Position numbers and translations under genes: made by a program | Assembly (NCBI GenBank): GCA_949358305.1 | Contig: OX442314.1 | Span: forward strand, 59,777,369-59,841,368 | Length of the DNA: 64,000 nucleotides | Direction: 5' to 3' | DNA from: Strigamia acuminata | Taxonomy: Eukaryota; Arthropoda; Chilopoda; Geophilomorpha; Linotaeniidae | The notes under the pieces: generated by a model | What the model saw: the letters and a program-made list of their open reading frames with translations, nothing else | Told to the model about the DNA's origin: nothing | Database searches by the model: none | Shown here: positions 10,460-22,190 of the stretch, piece after piece | How positions within the stretch are numbered: the first letter of the stretch is position 1 | Layout of the letters: each line of letters opens with the position of its first letter

Positions 10460-10918
10460 CAGGGGTTCCCAAACTTTTTAGCATCGCGCCCCATTTTTAA
10501 GCAAGACGATCTTCTGCGCCTCACTTCATCTACCGATTCATTAAATTTTTCAAAAATGAACTACTAAAAAGAAAAAATAAATTTTTATATAATATTGGAT
10601 ACAATTTTATACAATTTTACATATAATTTTATGAGCATGAAGGCTTATTTATCAGCCATTTGTCCATAATAGAATTCAGCACACAAACTGAAATGGATTT
10701 GAATTTGGCAGTTGTGTATTGTCTAGATAGAATAGACTCTTCTAGACTACAAGACAAGTGCACTATTCTAGGAAGAGGGCATCATGTCTATAAGTTAGTT
10801 TGATTGTTAAAATTTTTTTAAAAAAAATTTTTTGTGAGCGATGCGCCTCACCGGTGAGGCGCGAGCTAATTTTTGGTGGGGCGCGACGCATCGCTCACAA
10901 AAAAATATTTTTTAAAAA
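10460..10918. mobile_element. hAT-like non-autonomous element, rearranged right end
   Basis: Starts CAGGGGTTCCCAAACTTTTT, a common hAT terminus. Flanks are TGTTAACT (10452-10459) and ATGTAACT (10919-10926), an imperfect 8-bp duplication. The duplicate at 51921-51929 (ATGTTAACTGAATTT) lacks the insert and shows the empty site. The right end has lost the expected terminus and instead folds: GTGAGCGATGCG (about 10832) pairs with CGCATCGCTCAC (about 10887). Confidence 0.6.
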
Positions 10919-10926
10919 ATGTAACT

Positions 10927-12160
10927 GAATTTGCTGTAAAACTGATGGAATTCCTAAATAAAGTCATTTATAAGGTTTCTGTAGCAAGTATGTTGGATGA
11001 ATGAGTATTTATTGGCGTTTCTACGAAATACCGAAGTATCACGGCCAAAAGTACGTCTGCTAAAACCGCATTTCTTATGCGCAATGTCGCCACTAGATGG
11101 TGCAATTGCGAATCAGCAGTAAGTTTAAAATGCAGAATTATACGAATAACAGAGAATATAATAAATAATATATTCACATGCTTTTATGTAAATAAAACAC
11201 CTGATGGTGCCAAAACAGTCTGTACGCAGTAGTCGTAAGTAGCACCATGTGTTTGGCAAGCTGATTTCCATCGTATTTGGGGCCAACACAGTCTGTTTAA
11301 GATAAGTTGGATAGTACTGATTTGATGGTGTTATACAACTTTGTAATTGGAAATTTTGCTTTATCTCAACCAGTTAACGGATTAGCGAATAAAAAGTGCA
11401 TTGTTGCATGTCTGGCATAAAATTTGATTTCACTATTGGATTCGTCGTCTCTACTTTGGTATAGGCTAGTCTGCTTGGTTTTTTAAAAAAGCATATACTT
11501 GATCTGGAAATTGACTGTAACATCTTAAACGGAACACCTTGTATAATTATAGAACCACATATAGAACTCAATCATGGCGTTGTTTGGCACCGCTATCCCG
11601 ACCGATTAAGTGAACGATCGGTTTCATGTAAATCATCGGAGAGGGGAAAGAATCTCGAAATTATTCCAGATCTTTCCTCATTCCATCCTGCGAGCAATCC
11701 TAGGCCGACTGCTATACCGCCCAGTGAGGCTAGTGCTCCACCAATTCCACCACTTCCACCATTGCCAGTTGTTGATCCAGTTCAAGTTCATACTCGGCCC
11801 GTCGGAATCCGACGGAGTTTTACGGCTTTTCGAACAATTAGTTTGATGGTTGTGTTATGTGTTTAATTCATTTTGATTCAACTTTTGTTTATTGATCATC
11901 TTGATTTTATTTGTAATGTCACCTCGCAATGTAGGGGATTTGGAAGCTGAACAAACGCCATTTCTTTTACTTGCTCAACAAATGCCGAACAACCAATGTT
12001 GCCGCATTATTCGGAGCGATTGATCTCGACGTGCGATCTGATTTAAAAGTCAACGCAAACGATCTGCACATGCATATTGTAAAGATATGGAATGGAAATG
12101 TTGTGGATCACGATGTTTATGCAACATTTTGGCCTACTTTTATGTAGCCCTACACCAGTG
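10927..12160 (+). repeat. Retroelement 3' end relic, duplicated at 51.9-52.35 kb
   Basis: 10927-11130 and 11690-11930 match 51930-52120 and 52140-52345. The second part reads as a Pro-rich tail (PVVDPVQVHTRP-like) ending just before an LTR-like stretch, as at the end of a pol polyprotein. Sequence between the two parts (about 11170-11690) is extra in this copy. No intact frame. Confidence 0.45.
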
Positions 12161-14007
12161 AATAGGCTCGACCAATAGGAAGAGGTCATACTCTAACAGT
12201 GAGCCAGAGTATAGCTTGATTTTGCCAGTTAAGCTTGAAAGACAAAAGCGAGTCAAGGAAGCTTGTAAATGACTCCCTCTTTAAACTTGTGCTCGCAGCC
12301 CGCAGTTGTGCCTGCTGCCCGGCCCGTCAAAAAGAACGTCGCTTTATTTCCCAGAGGTTGCTACAAAAGTGACCTAGTACTAATCGTTTTCACCTGTTTC
12401 GTTTCGTTGTTGTAGTTAGTCTTTGCAATCCTCCTGTGTGTGAGAGAGCAGAGTTGAGTCACTCTGCAGTAACTACATATTCCTTTTATCAGTTTTTTGT
12501 TTATAATTTTGTTAGTTTTAAATTTTCGTTTTTGTCTCGTTTTCAGGTTAATGTTCTTTTACGTTTTTCCTGTTTCTTTCCCTGTTTAGTTCATCTATGT
12601 TTTGTGGGGGGTCAGTTTCCCTCGCAAACGCGAGCCCTTTCAGATCTGTTTTTTGGCTAATGTGTTGTATGTGTATCGCTTCAATGATGTGTGGGCTTTA
12701 TTTTAACACTCGTTGAGTTAGTCAAGGAGTCACATAGCCGTTTGCCAGACGCTCCTATGTCGAAATGCTGTGTCTGTCCTCTTCCCACTCCTGGGAGTGT
12801 TGCACATCTTCAAAGCTTCTTTATAGCTGTTTTAAGACCGTTTGTGCATCCTGCACAGCCCACGGGTGTTCCTGCGATAAGGATCTACGCTTTGGTCCAA
12901 TGTTTTAGTGTTGGCGTTTTCAACCCCAATTTTGAGTGAGATGTTGGTCTGACACTGCATTTCTCTTTTCCTCTCATTTTCTTTGTTTGTAGCTGCTTGC
13001 TTTAATTTTTTAGGTCAATGAATTATGGGTAAGGGATTCTTCCGTGACCCGTACTTGGTCAAGGACTCTGCAAAAGTTCAGCTCGTGAATAAAGTTGTCA
13101 CGATTAATTCTAGGTGTTATAATTAATTCTAAACAAATATCGCGCAAAAGCTAATTTGCGCAATATGTATGGGCAAAGTTCTTAGATTTCCCTAAACGTT
13201 GTCTCCGTCAAATATGGACATCAGGGGACTCAGGAAAACTAAACTCGCTATGACTTAACATTATTTATAATTAGACATGAATTCGTACCTTTGAGCTGTG
13301 TTGAGTTAAAATAAGAATTATGCAAATGTGTCCGTTTTCAAAAAGGGGGTTGAAATGTGCACAGGCATGTCAAATGATAAAAGATGGCTTAAAATATGGC
13401 GCAATAGGGTTAATGGATGGGTTGCGGTGTTTAGGCGCAAAGAAAGAGAGGTTTGACATTCTCATTCCACTAGACCAGGGTAAAACCTGGTTGTCAGTCT
13501 AGATGGAAGAGGAGAAGGTGAAGTTTCAGTGGTCAGCAAAGCTATATGTAGCCTCTGATCAGGTGATCAGAGGACCAAACTATTTGTGTGAATAATTATT
13601 TCTAAGAGGAGGGGGAAAGTAGAATTAAATGTGATTGTTGGAAATAAATGAGATGCGCAAGAAGCTTCATGCGCATATATTGTTAGAATGAGTCAGCATC
13701 AATGAGTCATTTAGGTTAAATAACATAGGAAATAATATATAAGATGTTGGAAGAGTTTAACTAATCAAAAAGAGAGGGGTAAGCTAAAAGAAACATGATG
13801 CGCAAAGAGTTATTTGCGCCCATTCAAAGTAGAATAACTTAGGAACACTGAAATGAAATAACAGAGAGAAAAAGGTAGGAATAATATAAATTAAGAAGAA
13901 TTATAAGGAGGTGAAAACCATGCCCATGACAAAGTTCTAGGCAATCTCTTTGGCAAAGTGTGCATAATAGCATATATCAATATGACCTCATATTCTTTTC
14001 AAAATAT
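12161..14007. other. Gene-poor stretch with one dispersed repeat
   Basis: 12294-12372 (GCAGCCCGCAGTTGTGCC and on) matches 31019-31097. The ORFs in this interval are short, lack family motifs and have no promoter context. I see nothing else, apart from AT-rich sequence with scattered GCGCA-type motifs at 13140-13820. Confidence 0.4.
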
Positions 14008-14100
14008 TTGATCGACACTTTAAAGATTTGGATGCTGTCTTCGACAAACTGCAACAAGCAGATTTGAAAGTGAAGCTAAGCAAGTGTACTTTTAAACACG
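14008..14100 (+). pseudogene. Short Gypsy reverse-transcriptase fragment
   Basis: Reads as ...LKDLDAVFDKLQQADLKVKL.., the same RT segment as at 288-370, with few differences and no flanking pol sequence. A fragment only. Confidence 0.65.
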
Positions 14101-17100
14101 AATCATTGTGACTTTCCCCCACTCAATCGGTAGATGCAACCAGTTTACACACATCTAGAACCCTTTCCATGCAATAAATCTATTCATGTGATATCTGATT
14201 CAGTACAATTCGCACAAGGCAAACTAAAAACCAATGACGTTTTACACAATTATAAAACATTACCATCTTGTACCGTGAGAAACGCCAAGGATGTCATACA
14301 TATGCGACTAATTCTCAAAAAAAGTGTAACCGAATATCCGGATGACCCAATATTTCACATCTTTCGGAGTTATAATTTCGCGTATTCGCACTAATATCGT
14401 CCAGCATTAGAAGCTGCAGGTTATGCAGTAATGTCGCCATTTCTACCGGTAATAAATGTTGCTGCAGCAGCAACATTTGCTTCTGCCACAATTATGCGGC
14501 AACTACAAAGGCCAATAGATGATGTTGTACGGAGATTTTTAGAACACATAGCTTTAACACCAAAGGAGCATTCAAGCAAAAAAAAATCTTACCAAGATGA
14601 ACACTTATTCCATGAGAGGGATTACTGCAGAACAAGAAATACTAACATGTTTCAAACCTTTTTTCTCTAAAGAAAAACAAGAGATTGAAAAATTTATGTG
14701 ATATCTGTCGTAAGTCCTATTATTCAGTACAATTCAATTAGCGCACATGACTTTGCTTATCTCGCTTAGGTTATTGTTTTAATAGCAATGTAATGTTTAG
14801 TCAGTATCTCTTTAATAGCTAAATCTCTCGCCTCTAATCGCAAACAGTTTATTTTTCTCTTCTTTATCAATGGAGCTTGTTAATGTCGATGCAAGACGCA
14901 GTAGTATATTTGCAAGGTTTGCTGTTAACCACAGCCTTCAATGGTTTATTATGGTTTGTTTGTCCATAGTGAAAGATTATGCTGAGCCATTTGCAAGTTC
15001 GGAATTTATTACTTTTGGTAAGGTGATGCATCGTGCGTATCCTATCATTGCTGGCAATGATGGCGCACCATCATCTCCTATTGAGTGAACTCTTGGTGGT
15101 TCAATTTTCAACCACCAGATGCCCTTCTTAGCAGCCAAAATGGCAGCCCATGGAAGGCCCAACGTTGGATTACAAAGGAAAAAACTATGGAAAACAACTT
15201 GCCATCAATGGTATTAGTTATTAAGCCAGTCGAAATAATTTGTTAATGGGTTAAGTTTTTGTTTGGGGCCCTTATTAGCATCCTCGACCACCCTTTAATG
15301 AAAGGGATGTTTATAGAGAAGTGGGGATCATGATCCAAACCAACCCGATAAGGAAAAAGTGTAAAGGAAGAAGGATAAAGTCAACCGCTACCGAGCAAGA
15401 TTGGTGGTGCAAGGATTTATATGAAAGTATTTTCGCCTGTGGTTAATTTTGTATTAATTCTGGTGTTTTTCTGTACACTTGTTGTACTAATGGGGTGGAG
15501 GGATATCCGTATAAATACTTTAGAGTAGGGAATAAACATTAGAGCAGAGAATTAGAACATGACTCTTGTCATGGTGATTTATTTAAGCCTTTTTGGGAAT
15601 ATTTGTTATCAACTTACTATTATTTCTCACTTGTTTGTACTTTATTCAATTTTCTGTAATTATTACTTTCTCTTACTGTGTTAATTCTGAATTTCCTATT
15701 TTCTGTGTGATTTCCTATTTTTCTCATGTTCCCATGTGGTCCGACAAAAGCAGAAAAACAAGCAGAACTTGAACATGACGTACCAATCGAGCATCCACCG
15801 TTCGAACTGTTGTCAACTGACGCACGACAAGATCCCTGGTCGCATGAGTTAAATCAGGATTAGCGATTGAACCTGGCCAAAACCAAGTAAAAGACAAACT
15901 GCAAAAGGAATAGCAACAATTTGGATGAGCTCAGCAGCCAATGGTGACTCCAGTGGTTTACCAAGGAATTGGTATACACCCCATCCTAACCAAAGACAAT
16001 TCTATATGGGAATTTTAGTAATTTTGGAGGCATATTTGGACATTTTCTGAGATTCGAGCTACTGCAGTAGTGTGGTGATGGGCCCACTACAGCCTACATG
16101 AGTGGTTACATGGATCGTTCAGGTAACTACAATGGAATGGCAATGTTTCACCGACCACGTCATACGTGGGTCTCTCACCCCGAATGTGACTGGTCAGTTG
16201 CCGGCGTGGCATGCCTTCATGGCATCGCCAACATGCTGGGGATAAGTCCCTTACCCCCAAACTAACGATTAAAGGCCATCAACCAACAACCTGGAGTCTT
16301 TTGTCATTATTACTTGAGTATGCATCCCAAACCATGGTAATCAGTCCCCCGGGCTGACATGCAAAGACCATACCAGTCACAAATCTCAATTTTAATTATT
16401 TGTTTATAGACATATTACTTTAATTAGAACACTGTCAAGAACGATACAACAGCACCAAAAAACTAAACACCAGAGTTGCTGAGTTAGTTGAGAAACAAAT
16501 TAATCGAATGAATTTGGATTGCAAAAAGCACAAAAAAGAAATTAAAGAGCAGAGACTAGAAGCAAACAATTTTGGAGAAGGATATACAAGGGTTTTAAAA
16601 TTGTATGACAAGTAATGGCCAGATGTTTGTCGGTCGACTCAAAACCCGCACAGTTAATGAAAGTTTCTAAATTACAACAGCCGATGGCTCTGCTGGCCAC
16701 AGCGTCATCACTCATCAGGCCAGTCAATTTGAGAATTAGGTTGAATTAAAAGAATAGCTCTCAAAGTCAGTTCAATCTCTGGACTGGAAGAGAAATGGTC
16801 TTGCCTTAAATTTGTGCAGTGATCGATGTCGCCCAGATTAAGGAGCGGCCAACATCCTTGTTCTCTGTTCTCATAAATCATGAGATTACTTGGTCACATT
16901 GACTTTGAATTTGATTTGTTAGATTTAAGTAACATTGTGTGCACATGCACACATCAAATGCATTTAGTTTCTGCAGTCAAACAAAGCTTGTAAATTCATT
17001 TTTAATAACTTCGTGAAATTATCTTTTACACACGTAAAAGATAATTAAATTGACACTGCCCAACAAAATGACCCATAAACGATCTTTCTGGTCACATTTA

Positions 17101-17527
17101 AGATTTGGCACATCAACTGTCTGTAAAAATGATGGAGGGCGATGGCACGTTTGTATTGTCACTCACTTTTGTCTGTTTATCCCTGCTAAAATAGGGATGC
17201 CCCACGTCAGCTTATCTCCAAACATTACACCCATGCAAAGTGTAAAACAAAAATAGAAAATTTCAACCCAAGCAGACAAGAGAGATAACTATTATGAAAC
17301 TTGGAAGCCCTAGATAAAAGTTGCATAAATGTTTTTCGGTAAGCACAGCAAATGATAAAGGAATGTGGTCTTACAATAGCAAGACATGTAAATGCCACAT
17401 TCCCGAATGCGGTATTACAATACAAATTCGTGTAAATGCCACATTCATGTGGAAAAGCGGGCTTACAATGCAAAAATGCCAAATTCAACAAATATGTAAA
17501 GTATACACGAAAGAAATTTTCAAATGA
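14101..17527. other. Gene-poor stretch, decayed repeats
   Basis: 15484-15613 is the second copy of the LTR-like piece at 1579-1717. Short open frames at 14134-14394 and 14431-14670 (86 and 79 residues) have no recognisable motif. 15700-16400 has the look of decayed gag-like sequence but I cannot prove it. No gene is supported. Confidence 0.35.
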
Positions 17528-17620
17528 CCAGAGCTCTCTTCTGGTTCCACCGAAACAAGTCGTTTGCTCAGTTTATCCAGGGGTGACCACGTGGAGGTAG
17601 AGAGTTGGATTTTACACCCC
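17528..17620. repeat. Dispersed repeat, pair with 25602-25694
   Basis: A 93-bp unit starting CCAGAGCTCTC and ending TTGGATTTTACACCCC, with the core CAGGGGTGACCACGNGGAGG, occurs here and at 25602-25694 with the same length. No coding capacity; possibly an LTR or MITE end. Confidence 0.6.
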
Positions 17621-18480
17621 CTTACAAAAACACCACTCAACTAACAAACTGAAAAGAAACACTAACAAATCAATCGTGTACAAAAATAAGCCTTGGGACT
17701 GGAAAACTCAATTTAAATTTTAAAGATTACTGAAATAAAGTTTACAGGCTTATTAAAAAATTTAGAAAAGTTGAAACACGAAAAGTAAAGCCAACATTTT
17801 TAAAAAAGAAATTCGTTCATTTTAACTAAATATATTTCAAAGGGCAGGAGTAATTGTTCATTTCATTACCACGATTTCTAGGCCTAAACTCACTCGGCAA
17901 CATCACGCGGAAATCCTAACCGCGCGGAAATTATAGCGACACTGCAAACATAAAAATAAAAACGAGTTTCAATAAAAATGTCACAAAGTTGTGAAATTGC
18001 GATAAAATATTACAAATTCCTCAGATTTGATGTCTAAATTCAGGAAAAAATCATCGCGACGAACGACTTCACTTTGTCTCGATTCACAGTTGTGGCTACG
18101 GGGTTCACTACGGGGTTTCCGCAAGTGAAGACACGGGCATCTGGTATTGATAGAACCAATCTTTATACTTATTAATTTTCTGGATTTAGTTCTTTCGATT
18201 TACGACGTATATTATGTAATTGGTGCAAAAAACAAAATAAAATTTGCAATGTGTTGAAAGAAAACTCGATGAAAACCGACTCTCGAATGAGTCGAATCAC
18301 AATTTGAAATGATAGCTTTCAAATGTCGTCACAAGGATGCATCTGTCGAAAGCTTTCAAACATCTACGGTGGAATCCGTGAGTTCAAGTCCCTGCCCGGA
18401 CGAATTTCTCCTTAAATATTTTTATAGTTTTTTAGTATTTTCATTAATTATTAAATTATTTTTCTTTTACATTTTTTTGG
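17621..18480. other. Non-coding AT-rich stretch
   Basis: No gene or clear element seen. A GAGTTCAAGTCCC motif at about 18380 resembles a tRNA B box, but no tRNA fold accompanies it. Confidence 0.35.
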
Positions 18481-18705
18481 CGTGTGCCAAACCAAATAAT
18501 CAAAATAAATAAACATAGTATTAAGTGGCAACAACTCAAATGTCTCGAAATACAAGCGAGACAACCACAAAGTGTACCAATTTCAGACAAATCTCTAAAT
18601 TTAAATTTGTAAATAAATAATTTAAAAAAAATGATTCTCGCCGGCGATTTTAACGCATTTAACTTGTGAGTGTTCTGACGGACGCCACGTGGTCAGGGAA
18701 GTCTG
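18481..18705. repeat. Segment duplicated at 32806-33003
   Basis: Runs from GTGCCAAACCAAATAATCAA to the start of the TGTGAGTGTT solo-LTR family (18667), which is truncated after about 40 bp in both copies. Both copies precede an LDVPSF gene, so the upstream region was probably duplicated with the gene. Confidence 0.65.
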
Positions 18706-18935
18706 TCATGAACGTGCTATTCATAATAATTATAATAAATAATATTAAACCATTATCATAAAAATTTAATTTCTCACTTCACTGCACAGCAGAAACTTCT
18801 GTAACTTCACTGCGCAGCTTCGGTCTAAATTCATATTTAATGCGATTAATTAGCGGAAAATAAAAATAATTAATCAATTATTTCTTTTTAATAATAAATT
18901 CATTTACCGAATTTAACATTACGGTACGTCATTAA

Positions 18936-18994
18936 ACGTTCTCGACGTGCACGTCTCCCAAACGTTACCGATAAAATGTATACAGTATATAAAG
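18936..18994 (+). promoter_or_regulatory. Promoter of LDVPSF copy 4
   Basis: Proximal element 18936-18969 with GACGTGCACGTC and two AACGTT sites, then TATATAAAG at 18986-18994, 30 bp before the ATG at 19025. Confidence 0.65.
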
Positions 18995-19024
18995 CAACAT
19001 TGCAGATCAATCAAACCAACAATC

Positions 19025-20254
19025 ATGAGATTCGCCTTGAACGTGCCAAGTTTCCAACACATTTTACTCGCCGAGACTGCAGTTTCACTTTGGAAAAATC
19101 ACTTCCATTTTCATCTTGATTGGGAGTTTAATTGCAGTTACACGAGACGCTGGATCCAACTCGAAAAGGATGTTTGTAAACAAGTGGATTCCTTGCCCAT
19201 TCGACACTACTTAAAACCTGCATTGTGCATATTTATCAAACGAGTTGGAAAACAAATATTCGAATGGATCCTGTACATATTTATCCGCGTGCTTAAACAA
19301 ATCCAGGTGGAATTCGTGCAAGACATCATCCACGCGTCACGATGGACGGCACACGGCAAATTAGATGCAACCGAATCAGCCCGAGCTCTGGTACGTTTAA
19401 CACATTTGAACGTCATAGACAGATTCGACATTGCGTGTATTTTCTGCGTGGAAGACGCAGTCGAGTATCTTTGGAACGAATTGACCAGCGATTTAAAGCG
19501 ACAGGTAATCAAGAGGAAACCTAACAATGCGTATTTACAAACCGTGATGTTTAATTTTTGGAAAGAGAATCAGTTTGAAGCTTATTTAAGCCGAGCAAGC
19601 GACAGGAAAGTCGAGATGTTGCTGCGGAGCGTGAAATACCAAAACCAAAGCGCGGTGCAATATTTCTGGTCGATAATGAGCGAGGACGAACAAAAAGAAG
19701 TCTTCTTCGATTGCATCCAAAAAGACAGCGAATTTGATCGTTTGATTAATGCAGTATTCGATGGTCACCTTAAGTCCACTCGTGGTCGCTGTTTCGGTTT
19801 AGACGTCATGCATTTTCTGCTTTCGCAGTTGGACGAGCAGCAAGTGGACGCCATTTTCGTTTCAGATGTCGGAAAGCACTTTTATTTAGTCTTTTTGCTG
19901 GACTTTGTGTACGTGGAATTTATTACGGCTATTTCAGATCGGATTTACAACGACCTTTCGGAGGAATGTTTTTATTCAAAACTCGGTTATATCGTGTGGG
20001 TTCAATTGAGATGTTTGAAAGACGCCGATCATCTGACGAAGGTCAGAGATTGTTTGACGGATTTTTGGTTGCAGGCTCCGGCCGAGACAAGGAGGCGTAT
20101 TTCCGTGTTGGATAGTCGTTTTTCATTCAATTTTCGTTGGTTGTTTGCTTCGAAAGATTTGGCCAATATCGAGTTGTTCTTGCGTGGTTTGAGCGCGGAA
20201 AACAGAAAAAGAATCGTGTCGAAATACTTTACCATGCCGTCGGCTAACATCTGA
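19025..20254 (+). CDS. LDVPSF-family protein, copy 4, intact
   Basis: 409 residues from MRFALNVPSF to PSANI. The ATG at 19025 matches the paralogue start; an upstream in-frame Met at 18947 lies within the promoter element and is not used as start. Conserved blocks are all present (HASRWTAHGK, CIFCVEDAVEYLW, LDEQQVDAIFVSDV, VRDCLTDFWLQAPAE, NIELFLRGLSAENRKRI). It is single exon with AATAAA at 20351-20356. It is isolated from the other units by decayed transposons on both sides and no LRR partner follows. Function unknown. Confidence 0.85.
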   Translation: MRFALNVPSFQHILLAETAVSLWKNHFHFHLDWEFNCSYTRRWIQLEKDVCKQVDSLPIRHYLKPALCIFIKRVGKQIFEWILYIFIRVLKQIQVEFVQDIIHASRWTAHGKLDATESARALVRLTHLNVIDRFDIACIFCVEDAVEYLWNELTSDLKRQVIKRKPNNAYLQTVMFNFWKENQFEAYLSRASDRKVEMLLRSVKYQNQSAVQYFWSIMSEDEQKEVFFDCIQKDSEFDRLINAVFDGHLKSTRGRCFGLDVMHFLLSQLDEQQVDAIFVSDVGKHFYLVFLLDFVYVEFITAISDRIYNDLSEECFYSKLGYIVWVQLRCLKDADHLTKVRDCLTDFWLQAPAETRRRISVLDSRFSFNFRWLFASKDLANIELFLRGLSAENRKRIVSKYFTMPSANI

Positions 20255-21476
20255 ACAATTATCATTTAAGATTTGATCTAGGAAGACAAAACTATGTTTA
20301 CATTTTTGTCACCGGTATTTGCACTTGTAATCAAATGTAAAACAGGCAGGAATAAAACCAAACTATGTATATTGTTCACATTTACACTTTAAATTTGATA
20401 AACATGAGTTCGAATTTGAGTGGCTAAATATTTAAAAAATAAAATTTTAAAAAGATTTCATCAGCAAAATAAAATGATGTATTAAATAAATCACAGTTAA
20501 AATTAGGTGTGTGGTGACCTCAAATATGCCGAGTTTGGGCTTGGCAACAGTATCAACCAATCCAGGCACAGGGCTCATCTTTTGATGTTGCAGCCAATTT
20601 GCTAAGGATGATCTGTGATAAGCTTGGAAGAATTGAGACTCAACTTGCTGGTCTGTGCCAACTGTAGAGAATAGCGCCACTGCTTTGATTACTGAATGTG
20701 ATCAAAGCCATTTATTACTGTGTGGATTGACACTGAGCTTGCTCTGTCAATCGAGGAGAACTTTTGTGTCGAGCATGCTCCACTAAAGTTACTGTGCGTA
20801 GAAGTGATTTCTGTGTTCAGCTTGCTGCACGCAAGTCAAAACTGTGTGTTTGAGAGAGATTTTGGCATTGAGTTTACTCTGTCAAAATCGACACTCACGC
20901 GACGCCATATTTGGAGCCAACAAACCGTGAGTGTGTATTTGAGAAGACATTTGTCCCTATTATCTTATTCCTCTGTAATTTTAGAGAACAATTAAAACGA
21001 TTACTTTAGTTTATTTTGTTCACTCACCAATTAACGTTTAGAGTTATTATTTAAGTGTGATAGATTTATTTAGTGTTTAACATTAAGGATCCTTACTTAT
21101 TTATTTATTAAGTTGTATTTGATAGTTTCATTATGTGACATTGCATTTAGAGTTCTATAAAGTTTAATTAGATGATTACAGACATTCCAGTAATGGAGTG
21201 CCTGTTTTGAATAATCAGAATTTTGTTATATTTAAACAAGATATTGAGTTATCCTTTCCTTGTCTTATGTTGGTCACTTGACTACAGCCCCTTTACAATC
21301 ACGTAACAGTATTTAATTTATTCCAAGTGTGGAATAAATTCAGTTGTAAATTTTGAGAAATATTAGTTTCCTTATTAATATTTCTCCACACATTTTAGAA
21401 TTGATAAGTCTTATTGGAGCAACTAGTAATCCTTATTTTTAAGAAAGTATATTTGGGGTCACTACAACATCACCAA
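20255..21476. other. Gene-poor stretch
   Basis: Holds the 3' flank of copy 4, then AT-rich sequence with LTR-like features at 20640-21480 (inverted TGTGGA/TCCACA-type motifs, several AATAAA) that I cannot bound. The ORFs at 20447-20680 (minus) and 20720-20995 have no motif support. Confidence 0.35.
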
Positions 21477-21715
21477 ACCCACTATTTAAAACCAAGCACT
21501 CCCAAAACTCGTTCATTCGAATTCAAAACAACGCAATGTAATGTTGTCTTCGTGCAGTAAGGCAGTAACCTGGAATGTATGGAAAGATGTTTGACTGAGT
21601 TTAGTGGGGATGCTTCCAAATGGTACCTGTGCTGCATGCCCTTACTGATTCAAAGGCGACTCAGTAGTATCATTGCTGATTGCTGAAGTCTCATCTGTTA
21701 CGTCGGTGTATTGCT
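21477..21715. repeat. Repeat, pair with 53047-53575
   Basis: Matches 53047-53165 and 53446-53575 in order (ACCAAACCCACTATTTAAAACC onwards; TTGCTGATTGCTGAAGTCTCA near the end). The second copy carries a roughly 280-bp insertion. Confidence 0.6.
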
Positions 21716-21769
21716 TGACGTGCTTCGTCCACCTTGACCTTATATCAGATTAAGAGGAATCAGTGGTGA

Positions 21770-22190
21770 ATTAGTAACTACAGTAGGTAAAACCAAATTA
21801 AACATCACTATTGGTGAACTAACTTTATAGAATTGAAGTGTTAATAGTTAGGGGATTTGAGCATCAATTACTACTAGGTGATGCATTTATGTTGTTTATT
21901 TATGTGTACTCGACTATGACCAACAAAAAATCTTTGTGGGCCGAAGAAGTGGACAGGAAGCAGTGCTCCAATGAATAACAACTTTGTAGACCAGAATTAT
22001 GTTGCGAGAGTAATAAAAAACATTGCTATACCACCAGACGCATGAATGTGCTTCACCAGTTTATTTGAATAAATCATTGACAAAAGAAATGTTCATGGAA
22101 CCATTGAGCAATGTTATAGACAGATTTGAAATACACAACGTACTCTTTTGACTCCAGTTTGGTGATTCGTCTGCCAGAGGACGTTTTGTC
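21770..22190 (+). pseudogene. Gypsy protease/pol relic, same family as the element at 59.3-64 kb
   Basis: Nucleotide similarity to 63030-63400: AAAAAATCTTTGTGGGCCGAA, then CAGAATTATGT-GCGAGAG and the IAIPP-coding stretch. Translated, it gives the protease C-terminal QLLLGD motif and the linker to RT, with frame breaks and stops. A decayed copy of the last element of the window. Confidence 0.75.

Noticed and set aside
18370-18400. tRNA B-box-like GAGTTCAAGTCCC
   Set aside because: No box A at the proper distance and no clover-leaf could be drawn.
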